This document shows, one piece after another, positions 1 to 7,913 of a stretch of DNA of 21,388 bases (position 1 is its first letter; each line of letters opens with the position of its first letter). A program made the translations under genes and the position numbers. The stretch lies in the NCBI GenBank assembly GCA_900542395.1, contig UQNM01000041.1:1-21388 (forward strand), written 5' to 3'. Source of the DNA: an uncultured Eubacteriales bacterium (GTDB taxonomy: Bacteria; Bacillota; Clostridia; Christensenellales; Aristaeellaceae). Below the pieces are notes generated by a model, which was given only the letters and a program-made list of their open reading frames with translations, ran no database searches and was not told the origin of the DNA.

Positions 1-11
1 CCATCGCCCCA

Positions 12-38
12 CCAAAGGGCTTTCCGGTCGCCCTTTGG
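12..38. repeat. 9-bp inverted repeat at left edge
   Basis: CCAAAGGGC at 12-20 and GCCCTTTGG at 30-38 are perfect complements around a 9-nt loop. No T-run follows directly on either strand, although an A-run (51-56) and ATTTTTC (61-67) lie a little downstream. It may be the terminator or 3' untranslated region of a gene lying to the left of the window. I see no gene in 39-185. Confidence 0.4.
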
Positions 39-185
39 AAACCTTCGGGCAAAAAACTTAATTTTTCTTGAAATATCGGTTTTGTTAGCTTGACATCTCC
101 TCAACAGTTTTTGCTCAACCATCATAGCACAAAACCGCGCGAACCTCAAGCGCGCCGTTTGCCCGCGCGAAAGCGGCCGCTCCGC

Positions 186-214
186 TTGAAACGCCCGCTT
201 TTTTGTTGTATGAT
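186..214 (+). promoter_or_regulatory. Sigma-A promoter of the HipA-like gene
   Basis: TTGAAA at 186-191 and TATGAT at 209-214 are separated by exactly 17 nt. Transcription would start near 221, leaving a leader of about 20 nt with GAGGTG at 232-237 before the ATG at 244. A short inverted repeat (AAGCGG 171-176, CCGCTT 182-187) overlaps the -35 region and could be an operator, but it is too short to call. Confidence 0.7.
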
Positions 215-243
215 AAAGATAAACCAACAGCGAGGTGAACGCC

Positions 244-1332
244 ATGACCCCTTATTTCATCATGCACCTGAACCGGCGCGTGGCCTCCGTTCGCGCGGAT
301 GGCACCTGCACGGTGTATTATCCCTCGTTCATGCCCTACAACCTCTATCTGGAACAGGGGGACGACATGGACACGCGCCTGAACAACATCAGCAATTTTG
401 AGCATTGGTGCGCCTCGCGCGTGCTGACGCTCGACCGAGCGTATGCCAAGGAGATTCTCAACGCGCTGGGCAAAAAGCAGGCCGTCACCGACCGGGATCG
501 CGCGCAGATCGCCATCGCCTATCACGCGCTGACGCTCACCGACGTCTATTGGGTCAAGGCGCACAAAGAAAAGCTGACGTTTGAAGCCGTCAGCCTGTTT
601 CACCATTCGCTCTCAGATGCATTTGTGGATGTTTCGCTCCGCGGTCTTTCGCTCACGGTGCAAAACGCATCGCTCCTCGACCCTGCCGACGCCGCCGGGG
701 ACGTCGCCACGCAGGGCGTTGCGCCCAAAGCATGGGTGCGGCGCGACGGGGTTTTCTGGCTCTACAAGGACGGCTCGCCAAGCGAGGTTCACAACGAGCT
801 GCTCGCCAGCCGAATCGCCCAGTGCTTCGCCGTCGATCAGGTGCGCTACGAGGCCAAAACCTATCGGGGCGAGCTGGTCAGCGCCTGTCGGCTGGTGACC
901 TCGGAGGCGCGCAGTCTGGTCAACATCGAATCCGTGGATATCTACGCGGCCAACCGCGACACGACCGCGCACAGCATCGTCATGCGGCGCGATCCCTACG
1001 GGTATCACATGATGAACATCGTCGATTACCTCGTCGGCAACACGGACAGGCATTGGGGCAACTGGGGTTTTTGGGCTGATAACGCCACCAACCGCCTGAC
1101 GAAGCTCTATCCCCTGATGGATTTCAACCGGGCGTTCGGCGCATACGATACGCTTGAAGGGGCGCGCTGCCAGACCGCCCCCACGCCTCATAGCCAGATG
1201 GAGGCGGCGCTTTGCGGCGTGCGCCAAATCGGCCTAAACCAAATCGCCCCCATCCCGGATGACTGGTTTGACTGCGCCGACCGGCGGGCGATGCTGCACC
1301 GCCGCCTTCGCGCACTGCAAGATGAAGCCTGA
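244..1332 (+). CDS. Solitary HipA-like protein kinase
   Basis: A 362-aa protein with the C-terminal kinase signature of the HipA/CtkA family. The catalytic loop NTDRHWGN lies at about residues 266-273, with presumed catalytic Asp268 and metal-binding Asn273. A second metal Asp is in LMDFN (Asp293). A candidate ATP-binding Lys is in WLYKDG (Lys175). HipA-family proteins are Ser/Thr kinases; E. coli HipA phosphorylates glutamyl-tRNA synthetase. The N-terminal half is not recognisable to me, and the length is below that of E. coli HipA (about 440 aa). No HipB-like DNA-binding partner lies next to it, so it does not look like a standard toxin-antitoxin pair. I chose ATG 244 because GAGGTG (232-237) lies 6 nt upstream; the in-frame GTG at 235 overlaps that ribosome site. 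The gene has its own promoter and ends 9 nt before the smpB promoter. Target unknown. Confidence 0.75.
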   Translation: MTPYFIMHLNRRVASVRADGTCTVYYPSFMPYNLYLEQGDDMDTRLNNISNFEHWCASRVLTLDRAYAKEILNALGKKQAVTDRDRAQIAIAYHALTLTDVYWVKAHKEKLTFEAVSLFHHSLSDAFVDVSLRGLSLTVQNASLLDPADAAGDVATQGVAPKAWVRRDGVFWLYKDGSPSEVHNELLASRIAQCFAVDQVRYEAKTYRGELVSACRLVTSEARSLVNIESVDIYAANRDTTAHSIVMRRDPYGYHMMNIVDYLVGNTDRHWGNWGFWADNATNRLTKLYPLMDFNRAFGAYDTLEGARCQTAPTPHSQMEAALCGVRQIGLNQIAPIPDDWFDCADRRAMLHRRLRALQDEA

Positions 1333-1341
1333 CGCAAACGC

Positions 1342-1370
1342 TTGCCAATTTTCCGGCTCTGTGCTATACT
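1342..1370 (+). promoter_or_regulatory. Sigma-A promoter of smpB(-ssrA)
   Basis: TTGCCA at 1342-1347 and TATACT at 1365-1370 are 17 nt apart, starting 10 nt after the stop of the preceding gene. The smpB ribosome site GGAGG is at 1391-1395. I see no equally good promoter between smpB and the tmRNA gene, so this one may drive both. Confidence 0.75.
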
Positions 1371-1402
1371 ATGGTCGAGCTTTTTTCGAGGGAGGGAGTC
1401 GC

Positions 1403-1879
1403 ATGGCGCGCGCAAAGGGCATCAAGCCGATGGCACAAAACAAAAAAGCGTTCCACGATTACTTCGTCGAAGAGCGGCTGGAATGTGGCATGGAGCTCAA
1501 GGGCACCGAGGTCAAGAGCATGCGTCAGGGGCGGATGAACCTCAAGGAGAGCTTCGCCATCGTCAAGGACGGCGAGGTGCTCGTCTGCGGCATGCACATC
1601 AGCCCCTACGAGCAGGGCAACATCTTCAACCCCGACCCGCTTCGGCAAAAGAAGCTGCTGCTGCACAAGAGCCAGATTCGTCATCTCGCGCAGGAGGTCG
1701 GCAAGATGGGCTATTCGCTCATCCCGCTTCAGGTGTATTTGAAGGACGGGCGCTTCAAGATGGAGCTGGGGCTTTGCAAGGGCAAAAAGCTGCACGACAA
1801 GCGCGACGACATGGCGGCCAAGGATGCGCAGCGCGACATTCAGCGCGCCCTGCGCTCGAAGAACCGCGGGGACGATTGA
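1403..1879 (+). CDS. smpB: SsrA-binding protein SmpB
   Basis: A 158-aa protein of the usual SmpB length. It binds the tRNA-like end of tmRNA and brings it to the empty A site of stalled ribosomes for trans-translation. Family hallmarks visible are the early NKKAFHDYFVEE segment, the ELKGTEVKS motif, the HISPYEQGN segment and the basic C-terminal tail (KGKKLHDKRDDMAAKDAQRD, then RALRSKNRG), which in characterised SmpB folds into the mRNA channel. ATG 1403 is chosen because GGAGG lies 7 nt upstream and the protein aligns from its first residues; the open frame extends further upstream but has no ribosome site. The tmRNA gene starts 22 nt after the stop, the classic smpB-ssrA linkage. Confidence 0.97.
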   Translation: MARAKGIKPMAQNKKAFHDYFVEERLECGMELKGTEVKSMRQGRMNLKESFAIVKDGEVLVCGMHISPYEQGNIFNPDPLRQKKLLLHKSQIRHLAQEVGKMGYSLIPLQVYLKDGRFKMELGLCKGKKLHDKRDDMAAKDAQRDIQRALRSKNRGDD

Positions 1880-1901
1880 GCGCGTTTGCGCCGATTTGTA
1901 T

Positions 1902-2249
1902 GGGGGTGTACTGGTTTCGACGGGATTGTGGGCGGTCAGGTAAGCGAGCCGTGGCCCCGAGCCACGTAAAAATCGGGAAATTAAAAATGAACTGACAATA
2001 ACGATTATTGCCTCGCGGCCTAATTAGGCTGCGCGTCGGCCCGATGATCCCGCTGCATCGGAATCCGGCGTCATTTAGCGGGCCATGTTCTTGCCTAAGC
2101 TTTGCAGCATGAACACATTATGAAGCTACTGAATCCCTGAGCCCGTTCGTGGGCGCTGGGAAGAGGGAATGTTAAAACGCGAACTGCGCTCGGAGAAAGC
2201 TCGGCTGTCGCTTTTTCGGACAGGAGTTCGATTCTCCTCACCTCCACCA
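1902..2249 (+). ncRNA. ssrA: Transfer-messenger RNA (tmRNA)
   Basis: The 5' end GGGGGTG (1902-1908) pairs with CACCTCC before the discriminator A and encoded CCA (ending at 2249) to form a 7-bp acceptor stem. GGTTTCGACGGG follows the 5' strand, and a TTCGATTCTCC T-arm precedes the 3' end; both are diagnostic. The tag frame reads GAC AAT AAC GAT TAT TGC CTC GCG GCC TAA at 1994-2023, giving the inferred tag DNNDYCLAA. AACT precedes the resume codon, and a second in-phase-independent TAG follows closely. The LAA end is the typical proteolysis signal. The GAC resume codon and the Cys are less usual. Length is 348 nt. The RNA rescues ribosomes stalled on nonstop mRNA together with SmpB. Confidence 0.97.
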
Positions 2250-2253
2250 TTTT

Positions 2254-2283
2254 GTCTGAAAGTGATAGCTTTCAGACTTTTTT
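2254..2283 (+). terminator. Intrinsic terminator of ssrA
   Basis: GTCTGAAAG (2254-2262) and CTTTCAGAC (2269-2277) form a perfect 9-bp stem with a 6-nt loop, followed directly by a T-run. It begins 5 nt after the tmRNA CCA. Confidence 0.9.
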
Positions 2284-2311
2284 ATTATCTGTTTTGCATA
2301 ATTTTACATTC

Positions 2312-2388
2312 AAAAGGGGATACAAAGGGGAATTCATCCCCTATTTTGCTTCCCTGCGTTAAAGCAGTAAGCGTCAGCCCCGCTGACG
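2312..2388. other. Gene-free spacer with two short hairpins
   Basis: Two inverted repeats are visible: AAAAGGGGAT (2312-2321) against ATCCCCTATTTT (from 2335), and CGTCAGC (2372-2378) against GCTGACG (2382-2388). An open frame begins inside the tmRNA and runs across this spacer, but it has no credible start and overlaps the RNA gene, so I do not call it coding. I see no integrase and no second copy of the tmRNA 3' end, although this is a common island insertion site. Confidence 0.35.
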
Positions 2389-2411
2389 TCATTCACCCAA
2401 AGCCCAAACTC

Positions 2412-2458
2412 AAAAAATCCGAACGTCATCCCGATTGAGGATGGGTTCGGATTTTTTT
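2412..2458. terminator. Bidirectional terminator between ssrA and the MATE gene
   Basis: ATCCGAAC (2417-2424) pairs with GTTCGGAT (2445-2452), with an inner CATCC/GGATG helix (2427-2431, 2439-2443). An A-run precedes the stem and a T-run follows it, so it can stop transcription from both sides. It lies 5 nt beyond the stop of the leftward MATE gene, the last gene of the large operon. Confidence 0.85.
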
Positions 2459-2462
2459 CGTT

Positions 2463-3815
2463 CTATAAGTGCAGAATCTCTTTCCGCTTGACCATATATT
2501 GTATCATCAAAAACACGCAGCAGGCCAGCCACGTCGCCGGTTCCACCCAGCACGCACCCGCATAGCCAAAGCGCGGCACAACGGCAAACGCCGCCGCGAT
2601 CTTCATCACCAGCTCAATGCACGAGGAAATCACCGGCACAACGTGCATCCCCAGCGCCTGCATTGCCTGCCGCATCGTGACCAGATAGGCCAGCGGCAGA
2701 AACAGCGCCGCACTCGCCCGCAGGGACATCGTGCCATAGCGCAGCAATTCGGCGTTACTTGTGCCGATGAGCAGCCGCAGCAGCTCCGGCCCAAGCGTGA
2801 CCATGACGACCATGGCCGCCGCCTCCCAGATCAGCGCCATCAGAACGGTTCGATTCAGCCCCCGCTTCACCCGGTCATACGCCTGCGCGCCGCAGTTCTG
2901 GCTGATAAAGACCGCACCCGCCGTGCCGAGGTTGCTCATCGGCGCGCCGGTCAGACTGAGAATTCGTCTTGCGCTGGTGTGCGCCGCCATCACGGTTTCG
3001 CCCAGTGTATTGATGGCGCGCTGCATCGTCAGCGAGCCAAGCGCGTAGACCGAATTCATCAGCCCCATCGACAGGCCGGACGCCGCCATCTGCGTCCACA
3101 AGCCGGCCGGCGCGCGAAAATCCGCCTTGCGGGGCAGGAACGGCTTAAACGCGCGCGCGATATACGCCATGCTCAGCAGCGCCGAAATGCACTGCGCGAT
3201 CAGCGTCGCCAGCGCCGTGCCCACCACGCCGATGTGCAGCACGACGACAAACAGCGTATCCAGCGCGATATTGAGCACGCAGGAAATCGTCAAAAAGACG
3301 AGCGGCATGCGTCCGTTGCCCAGCGAGCGCATAAAGCTGGCGCACATGTTATACAAAATGGTCACCCCAACGCCGCCGCAGACAACGGCTGCATAGCGCA
3401 TCGCCTCATCGAAGACGCTCTCCGGCGTATTGAGCAGACGCATCAGCGGCTCGATGCCGATCATCACGCCGAGGGTCAGCAGCGCCCCCAGCCCCACGCT
3501 GAACATCAGCATCACGGCCGTCGCCCGACGCAGCTTATCCATCTTCTGCGCGCCGTAAAGCTGACCGATGATGATGCCGCATCCGTTGCACATTCCGTTG
3601 GCAAAATTGATCATCAGATCATTGAGCGACGTGGACGCGCCAATCGCCGCAATCGCCGCGTCGCCGATAAAGTGACCCGTAATCATCGTGTCAGTCAGCG
3701 TATAAATCTGCTGCATCATCTGCCCGATGAGCAGCGGCAGCGTAAACCGCAAAATGAGCTTCACCGGGCTGCCCCGCGTCATGTCTACGGCAGCCTGACG
3801 TTCTCGCCCCGTCAT
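2463..3815 (-). CDS. MATE family efflux transporter
   Basis: A protein of about 450 aa made of roughly twelve hydrophobic helices, the size and pattern of MATE (NorM/DinF type) exporters. These move drugs or metabolites out of the cell in exchange for Na+ or H+. The N-terminus has the typical short cytosolic lead-in DMTRGSPVKLILRF, followed by TM1 and the TLTDTMITGHFIG segment that corresponds to the conserved Asn/Asp-rich VDxxxxGxxxG region of the family. The internal two-fold repeat is suggested by a second MGLMNSVYALG helix in the C-terminal half. ATG 3815 is preferred over the GTG at 3818 because GAGGGA lies about 5 nt upstream of the ATG and too near the GTG. It is the last gene of the leftward operon, 21 nt after the GDPD stop. 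Substrate unknown; export of a pathway by-product is possible. Confidence 0.9.
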   Translation of the reverse strand: MTGRERQAAVDMTRGSPVKLILRFTLPLLIGQMMQQIYTLTDTMITGHFIGDAAIAAIGASTSLNDLMINFANGMCNGCGIIIGQLYGAQKMDKLRRATAVMLMFSVGLGALLTLGVMIGIEPLMRLLNTPESVFDEAMRYAAVVCGGVGVTILYNMCASFMRSLGNGRMPLVFLTISCVLNIALDTLFVVVLHIGVVGTALATLIAQCISALLSMAYIARAFKPFLPRKADFRAPAGLWTQMAASGLSMGLMNSVYALGSLTMQRAINTLGETVMAAHTSARRILSLTGAPMSNLGTAGAVFISQNCGAQAYDRVKRGLNRTVLMALIWEAAAMVVMVTLGPELLRLLIGTSNAELLRYGTMSLRASAALFLPLAYLVTMRQAMQALGMHVVPVISSCIELVMKIAAAFAVVPRFGYAGACWVEPATWLACCVFLMIQYMVKRKEILHL

Positions 3816-3836
3816 CACATTCCCTCGATTCTCCGA

Positions 3837-4571
3837 TCAGCCGCGCGTTTCCCGTAAGACGCGCAGCGCCACATCCGGGTAATTGGAAATGATGCCGTCG
3901 CAGTCCATCTCTGCCATCCGGCGCAGATCCGCTTCCTCGTTGACCGTCCACACGTTGACCGAAAGCCCCAGCCTGTGCGCCGCTTCCACCTCGCCCGTCA
4001 CAAACGTCGGCTCGCTGAAATGCGGATGCAGCGCCTGAACGCCAAGCTGTCTGGCGTAATCCCACGGCTGATAGAGCATCGCGTCGTAGAGCAATCCGCA
4101 GACCGCATTCGGGTCGATCCTGCGCACTTTGAGCAGGCTGTAATGGTTGAAGGAGGAATAGATCGTTTTCTCCCTCATGCCTGCCTTTTCGACCGCCTCG
4201 AGCGTCTTTTCCTCAAGCGCAGGAAATGCCGCGCGGCTGTTTTTCAGCTCAATGTTGACGGACAGTCCGCGCTCGTGCAGCAGCGCCAGCACATCCTCGA
4301 GCAGCGGCGCCACGTCTCTCTCCGTCGCATCCACCGCGTGAATCACCGGCATCCGGCAAAGCTCGGCGTAGGTATAATCCGCCACCGAACCGGTAAAGCC
4401 CGTCAGGCGGCTCAATTCGTCGTCGTGAAAGACGACCAGACGGCCGTCCTTTGAAATCTGCACGTCCAGCTCCACGCCGTCGGCGCCCATATCCGCCGCC
4501 AGCGCAAACGCGCGAAGCGTGTTTTCCGGCGCATAGCCGGACGCGCCCCGATGCGCATAAATCTTCTGCAT
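3837..4571 (-). CDS. Glycerophosphodiester phosphodiesterase (GDPD/UgpQ type)
   Basis: A 244-aa TIM-barrel phosphodiesterase, normal length for the cytosolic UgpQ-like class. The family acts on glycerophosphodiesters, releasing sn-glycerol-3-phosphate and an alcohol; related enzymes cleave other sugar phosphodiesters. All signature residues are present: AHRG (His7, Arg8), APENT (Glu16, Asn17), VELDVQ (Glu34, Asp36), FHD (His49) and NIELK. There is no signal peptide, so its substrate must be imported or made inside. ATG 4571 is used because AAAGGGG precedes it by a few nt and the protein begins at the first barrel strand; the open frame upstream overlaps the HAD gene. It starts 13 nt after the HAD stop and belongs to the leftward operon. 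Confidence 0.93.
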   Translation of the reverse strand: MQKIYAHRGASGYAPENTLRAFALAADMGADGVELDVQISKDGRLVVFHDDELSRLTGFTGSVADYTYAELCRMPVIHAVDATERDVAPLLEDVLALLHERGLSVNIELKNSRAAFPALEEKTLEAVEKAGMREKTIYSSFNHYSLLKVRRIDPNAVCGLLYDAMLYQPWDYARQLGVQALHPHFSEPTFVTGEVEAAHRLGLSVNVWTVNEEADLRRMAEMDCDGIISNYPDVALRVLRETRG

Positions 4572-4584
4572 ATCGTTACCCCTT

Positions 4585-5226
4585 TCAGTCGCCCACAAAT
4601 GCAGCCAGTTTTCCCGGCCGGTTAAAGCAGAAGCCCTGCCACCCCACATACATCGCGCCCTCGATATTGGCGGGTGTGTCGTCGATAAACAGCGCGCGGC
4701 TCGGCTCAACACGATAGGTGTTCGTCAGAAATTCATAGATGTCCGCGTTCGGCTTGAGCAGCCCTTCGCGCGCAGAAACGACCTTTCCCTCGAACAGGCC
4801 AAAGAAATCGAACCGGCTTTCAACCGTCGCAAAGGATTCCTTCTGATAGTTGGAGAGCACAAACACGCGCTTGCCGTGTGCCAGACAGCTTTTGACCGCC
4901 TGAACGCCTTCTTCGATCGGGCGCGTAAAATCCAGCCAGTTTTCCATGAAGCGGCGAATCATCGGTTCGAGCGCCCGATCGCGCCCGGTCATATGTCCGA
5001 TTGCCTGCTGAACGGTGAGCGTCCCCCGATCCATCATGTTCCAATACGGCGTTTTAATGATCTTTTCCATCAGCTTTTCATGCAGCTCGGTCTCCCCCGG
5101 AAAAAAAAACTCCAGCTCCTCCTCCGGCGAATAGGAGAGCAGCACGTTGCCCACGTCAAAAACCACCGCGTCCAGCTCGTCCCACGGCATTGTTTCGTAT
5201 CGGTCGTCAAGCGTCCACATCGTCAT
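4585..5226 (-). CDS. HAD-like phosphatase, YihX subgroup
   Basis: A 213-aa haloacid-dehalogenase-fold protein with subclass IA cap. Motif I is FDVGNVLL (nucleophile Asp24), in which the usual second Asp is Gly26, exactly as in E. coli YihX (FDLGNVIV), an alpha-D-glucose-1-phosphate phosphatase. Motif II is VLSN (Ser125), motif III Lys158 in LLKPNADIY, and motif IV IDDTPANIEG (Asp182, Asp183), which also matches YihX closely. It lies 16 nt downstream of a sucrose-phosphorylase-like gene whose product would be glucose-1-phosphate, so that substrate is attractive, but this is inference. ATG 5226 has AGGGGG about 8 nt upstream; the next in-frame ATG (5220) is too far from it. Confidence 0.88.
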   Translation of the reverse strand: MTMWTLDDRYETMPWDELDAVVFDVGNVLLSYSPEEELEFFFPGETELHEKLMEKIIKTPYWNMMDRGTLTVQQAIGHMTGRDRALEPMIRRFMENWLDFTRPIEEGVQAVKSCLAHGKRVFVLSNYQKESFATVESRFDFFGLFEGKVVSAREGLLKPNADIYEFLTNTYRVEPSRALFIDDTPANIEGAMYVGWQGFCFNRPGKLAAFVGD

Positions 5227-5242
5227 CGCCTTTTCCCCCTGT

Positions 5243-6928
5243 TCATCGGCTGGTCAGGACCGTCCGCACCGCGCCGCAATCCGTCTGCGCCGCGAATTCG
5301 TATGTCGTCAGGTTTGCGCGCAGGCTCGCGCGGCTCCCGTCCTTTTCCCAGATGATTTCCAGTTGGTCGTTCTGCGGCTGGCGCACGGTCATGTCCGCGT
5401 CGAAATCGAACGCCGGGCAGGTGTTGCGCATCCGAAGCAGCGCAAGCTGATCGCGCACCACATCCTTTTTCAGCGCGTCCGCCACCGCGTCCCGCGTCAG
5501 GTTCGTGCGGTTGATCTCCTTATGCGCCGCTTCGCCGCCGCGGCGAACGGCTTCCAGATCGTTTTCGCCCGCAAACAAATCCAAATACCAGACCTGCGGC
5601 TTGCCCGGCATGAACAGTTGAATCGCGCGCGCGAGCAGCATTTTCCGCTCGTCCGCGCCCAGCGCGCTGAAATACGTGCAGTTGACCTGATAATAGACGT
5701 TCTTCGCACCGTGCAGATTTTTAATCATGCCGCCGCGGCTGACAATCAGCGCGATCAGCTTCTCAATCTCTGTGTCGCTGAGCAGTCCCTTCAAATCCAG
5801 CATCGGGATTCCGTCATGGCAGCCGAGCATGTTCACCGTGCGGATGTTTTTTTCCCTGAGTTCTTCCGCCCAGCGCATCAGCCGCGTGCCGTCATGGTTC
5901 TCAATCGCGTCAATCACCAGCCCCGGCAGGAAAAAGTCGTAGGTCATATAGCCCTTTCGAGCGACCTTTTCATAGGTTCCCGCCGCATAAGGGTCATGGA
6001 TCTCCGGCAAAAGGGTCAAACCATGCGAATCGGCCATTTGGCGAATGCGTTCCAGCGTGTCCCACGTGTCCGGCTCGTTCATAAAATTGCGCAGCCCCGG
6101 CGTTTTGGGCGCATAGGCAAACGCATCCAGCCGCACAATCGCCGCACCGTATTCAGCCAGCTTGCCCAGCACACTGTCATAATACGCCCAGACCCGCTCG
6201 CTTTTCAGGTTCAAATCCATCTGACCAAGATATTTCCGCCGCATTTCCAGCAGTTGAACGCATGCCTCGCGGTAGCGCTCAAAGCCCGTGAAATCCAGCT
6301 CCTGCGGCTTCTGCCCGGCCTCCAGCCCCGCGTCAAGCCGCGCGGCCAAAACCGTCGCCTCGCCATACTGCATATCCGAAGCGCGCATCAAATCCTGCGC
6401 ATCGACCGGGTCATATCGAACCTGCTGATAGAACGTGTTCCAATACGGCACATCGCGCCCATCCGGCAGGCGAACCATCAGAATCGGCAGCCCCGGCTTG
6501 CGGAAGAACATGCCTCGAATGTATTTTTCTTCCGGCTGGATGTATCCGGCGTCAGTCATTTCGCCGCACCCCGCCCAGAATTGATTCCAATCAATGAAAA
6601 AATCGCGATACGGCGATGCGTCGCCGTTTCTTAAAATATCCTGAAACTGAGGCGAAAGCACGGAAAGGTGGTTCAATATAAAATCCAGCTTGAGATCAAT
6701 TCCGTTCTCTTTCAGCCGCTTCACGTCTTCCGGCGCGGCGAGCATGCGGTTCAGATCATAGCTGATGACCGAAAAACCGCGATCCAAATCCGTGTTGAAC
6801 ACGCTCGGCAAAATGTAAAACGACCGGAATGCATCCGCGAACGCTTCGCTTTCCAATAGCTGTGCAATATCGGATAACGTGCCGCCGAGGCTGTCCGGAT
6901 ATGCGTTGAGCATTGCTCCGCCATTCAT
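5243..6928 (-). CDS. GH13_18 sucrose-phosphorylase-like enzyme
   Basis: A 561-aa (beta/alpha)8 alpha-amylase-superfamily protein resembling sucrose phosphorylase, which reversibly splits an alpha-glucoside with phosphate to glucose-1-phosphate. Visible landmarks are NHLS (His87), VRLDAFAY (predicted nucleophile Asp268), LLPEIHD (acid/base Glu309), GCHDGIPM (His371, Asp372, transition-state stabiliser), the VNCTYFSALG segment and the late GKPQVWYLDLFAGENDLE loop. Bifidobacterial sucrose phosphorylases are about 500 aa; the extra length sits between NHLS and the nucleophile, around residues 110-240. Members of this subfamily also act on sucrose-6-phosphate, glucosylglycerol or glucosylglycerate, so the acceptor cannot be read from sequence alone. 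No signal peptide: cytosolic. ATG 6928 follows GGAGGG by about 9 nt. It lies 16 nt after the kinase gene and 16 nt before the HAD phosphatase. Confidence 0.9.
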   Translation of the reverse strand: MNGGAMLNAYPDSLGGTLSDIAQLLESEAFADAFRSFYILPSVFNTDLDRGFSVISYDLNRMLAAPEDVKRLKENGIDLKLDFILNHLSVLSPQFQDILRNGDASPYRDFFIDWNQFWAGCGEMTDAGYIQPEEKYIRGMFFRKPGLPILMVRLPDGRDVPYWNTFYQQVRYDPVDAQDLMRASDMQYGEATVLAARLDAGLEAGQKPQELDFTGFERYREACVQLLEMRRKYLGQMDLNLKSERVWAYYDSVLGKLAEYGAAIVRLDAFAYAPKTPGLRNFMNEPDTWDTLERIRQMADSHGLTLLPEIHDPYAAGTYEKVARKGYMTYDFFLPGLVIDAIENHDGTRLMRWAEELREKNIRTVNMLGCHDGIPMLDLKGLLSDTEIEKLIALIVSRGGMIKNLHGAKNVYYQVNCTYFSALGADERKMLLARAIQLFMPGKPQVWYLDLFAGENDLEAVRRGGEAAHKEINRTNLTRDAVADALKKDVVRDQLALLRMRNTCPAFDFDADMTVRQPQNDQLEIIWEKDGSRASLRANLTTYEFAAQTDCGAVRTVLTSR

Positions 6929-6944
6929 GGCCTTTTCCCTCCGC

Positions 6945-7871
6945 TCATTCCGTCTCGCGCCGATACGCCGAATAGGTGATTTTCTTTCCCTCGCGGGAGA
7001 GAATCACCTGCGCCTTCCACGCCTGGCTGTCCAGCTTACGCTGCTCGATGTTCAGCACCATCGTGGTAAAAGCACTGTCCGTCTGCGCGTCGCGGTTGCG
7101 CAGGCGGCGATGCTCCAGCGTCTGCATCGGCGTGCTATTCAGGTAAATCGGGATATCCACGCCCTTCAAAAAGTCGCTGTTCGCATGCGTCCACTCGATC
7201 ACCATCACGCGCGTCGCGGTGAAATCCACCGTCTCATACCAAATCGCGGTTTCCTCGCGCCCCATCCGCTTGAGCGGAATGTGTTTTTCGCCGCGCTTGA
7301 AGCGCGCGATGATGTCGTTGACCTCGTCAAAGTCAATTTCCTCCGGCGTGCCCAGATAGCCGCTCAGCGCCTGCGCGCCGGCCTGCTGATACGTCTGCAT
7401 CCACGGCAGCTTCCGCGCCGTTTCCGGCTCCGCGTCCGCATCCGCCTGCCAGAGTTCGCGCAGCACGACGGCCTTCTCGTCGCTGTATTCGCCGCTGGCC
7501 AGCAGCCCGCGCAGGCCGCCCATGCGGAACAGACGCAGCCGCTCCGCGTCGTTGGTCGCCGGAATTCGGCGGGGATAGTTGTCGCCGCTCATGATATATG
7601 CGCCGATCCCCGCCCGGTTGAGCGCGTAGCCCAGAACAGAGGCCATAACCGTCTTTCCCGATCCGCTGCCGCCGCATACGCCGATGACCACGCGGCCGCC
7701 CGCGCTCTCCTCCAGCCGCCGCTCCAGCGTCCCCTGAATGGCCGAAAGCACGGTCTTTGCCCGCTCGATATTATCCTGACCGATGGTGACGCCGTCCCCC
7801 GGCATATCGCCGTGCGGAATCTGCTCCGGCACATCGAGCGCATCGACGTCGAGCATCCTCAGCATCTGCAT
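6945..7871 (-). CDS. P-loop kinase, uridine kinase/phosphoribulokinase-like
   Basis: A 308-aa protein with a Walker A motif GGSGSGKT at residues 67-74 after a beta strand (RVVIGVC), and the SGDNYPRR segment soon after, as in small-molecule kinases of the uridine kinase/phosphoribulokinase/pantothenate kinase group. The first 60 residues form an extension I do not recognise. A Walker-B-like hydrophobic strand, VMVIEWTHAN, lies in the second half, followed by a basic stretch (HRRLRNRD) that could be a lid. Substrate unknown. Its place between a phosphoesterase and a GH13_18 phosphorylase suggests that it phosphorylates a sugar or the acceptor released by phosphorolysis (for example glycerate), but nothing in the sequence proves it. 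ATG 7871 has AGGGGG 8 nt upstream. Confidence 0.75.
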   Translation of the reverse strand: MQMLRMLDVDALDVPEQIPHGDMPGDGVTIGQDNIERAKTVLSAIQGTLERRLEESAGGRVVIGVCGGSGSGKTVMASVLGYALNRAGIGAYIMSGDNYPRRIPATNDAERLRLFRMGGLRGLLASGEYSDEKAVVLRELWQADADAEPETARKLPWMQTYQQAGAQALSGYLGTPEEIDFDEVNDIIARFKRGEKHIPLKRMGREETAIWYETVDFTATRVMVIEWTHANSDFLKGVDIPIYLNSTPMQTLEHRRLRNRDAQTDSAFTTMVLNIEQRKLDSQAWKAQVILSREGKKITYSAYRRETE

Positions 7872-7913
7872 CGCAATTCCCCCTTATCGCACTCTTCTAT
7901 CGCTCTTTTCCGC

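Noticed and set aside
244..1332. HipBA toxin-antitoxin module
   Set aside because: No small helix-turn-helix gene lies on either side of the kinase; the upstream 240 nt contain only a promoter and hairpins.
2226..2300. Integration (att) site at the tmRNA 3' end
   Set aside because: This is a common target for islands, but I found no integrase and no second copy of the 3' end CTCACCTCCACCA in the window.
2169..2438. 89-aa frame starting inside the tmRNA
   Set aside because: It overlaps the functional RNA and its terminator, and has neither a start signal nor recognisable protein character.
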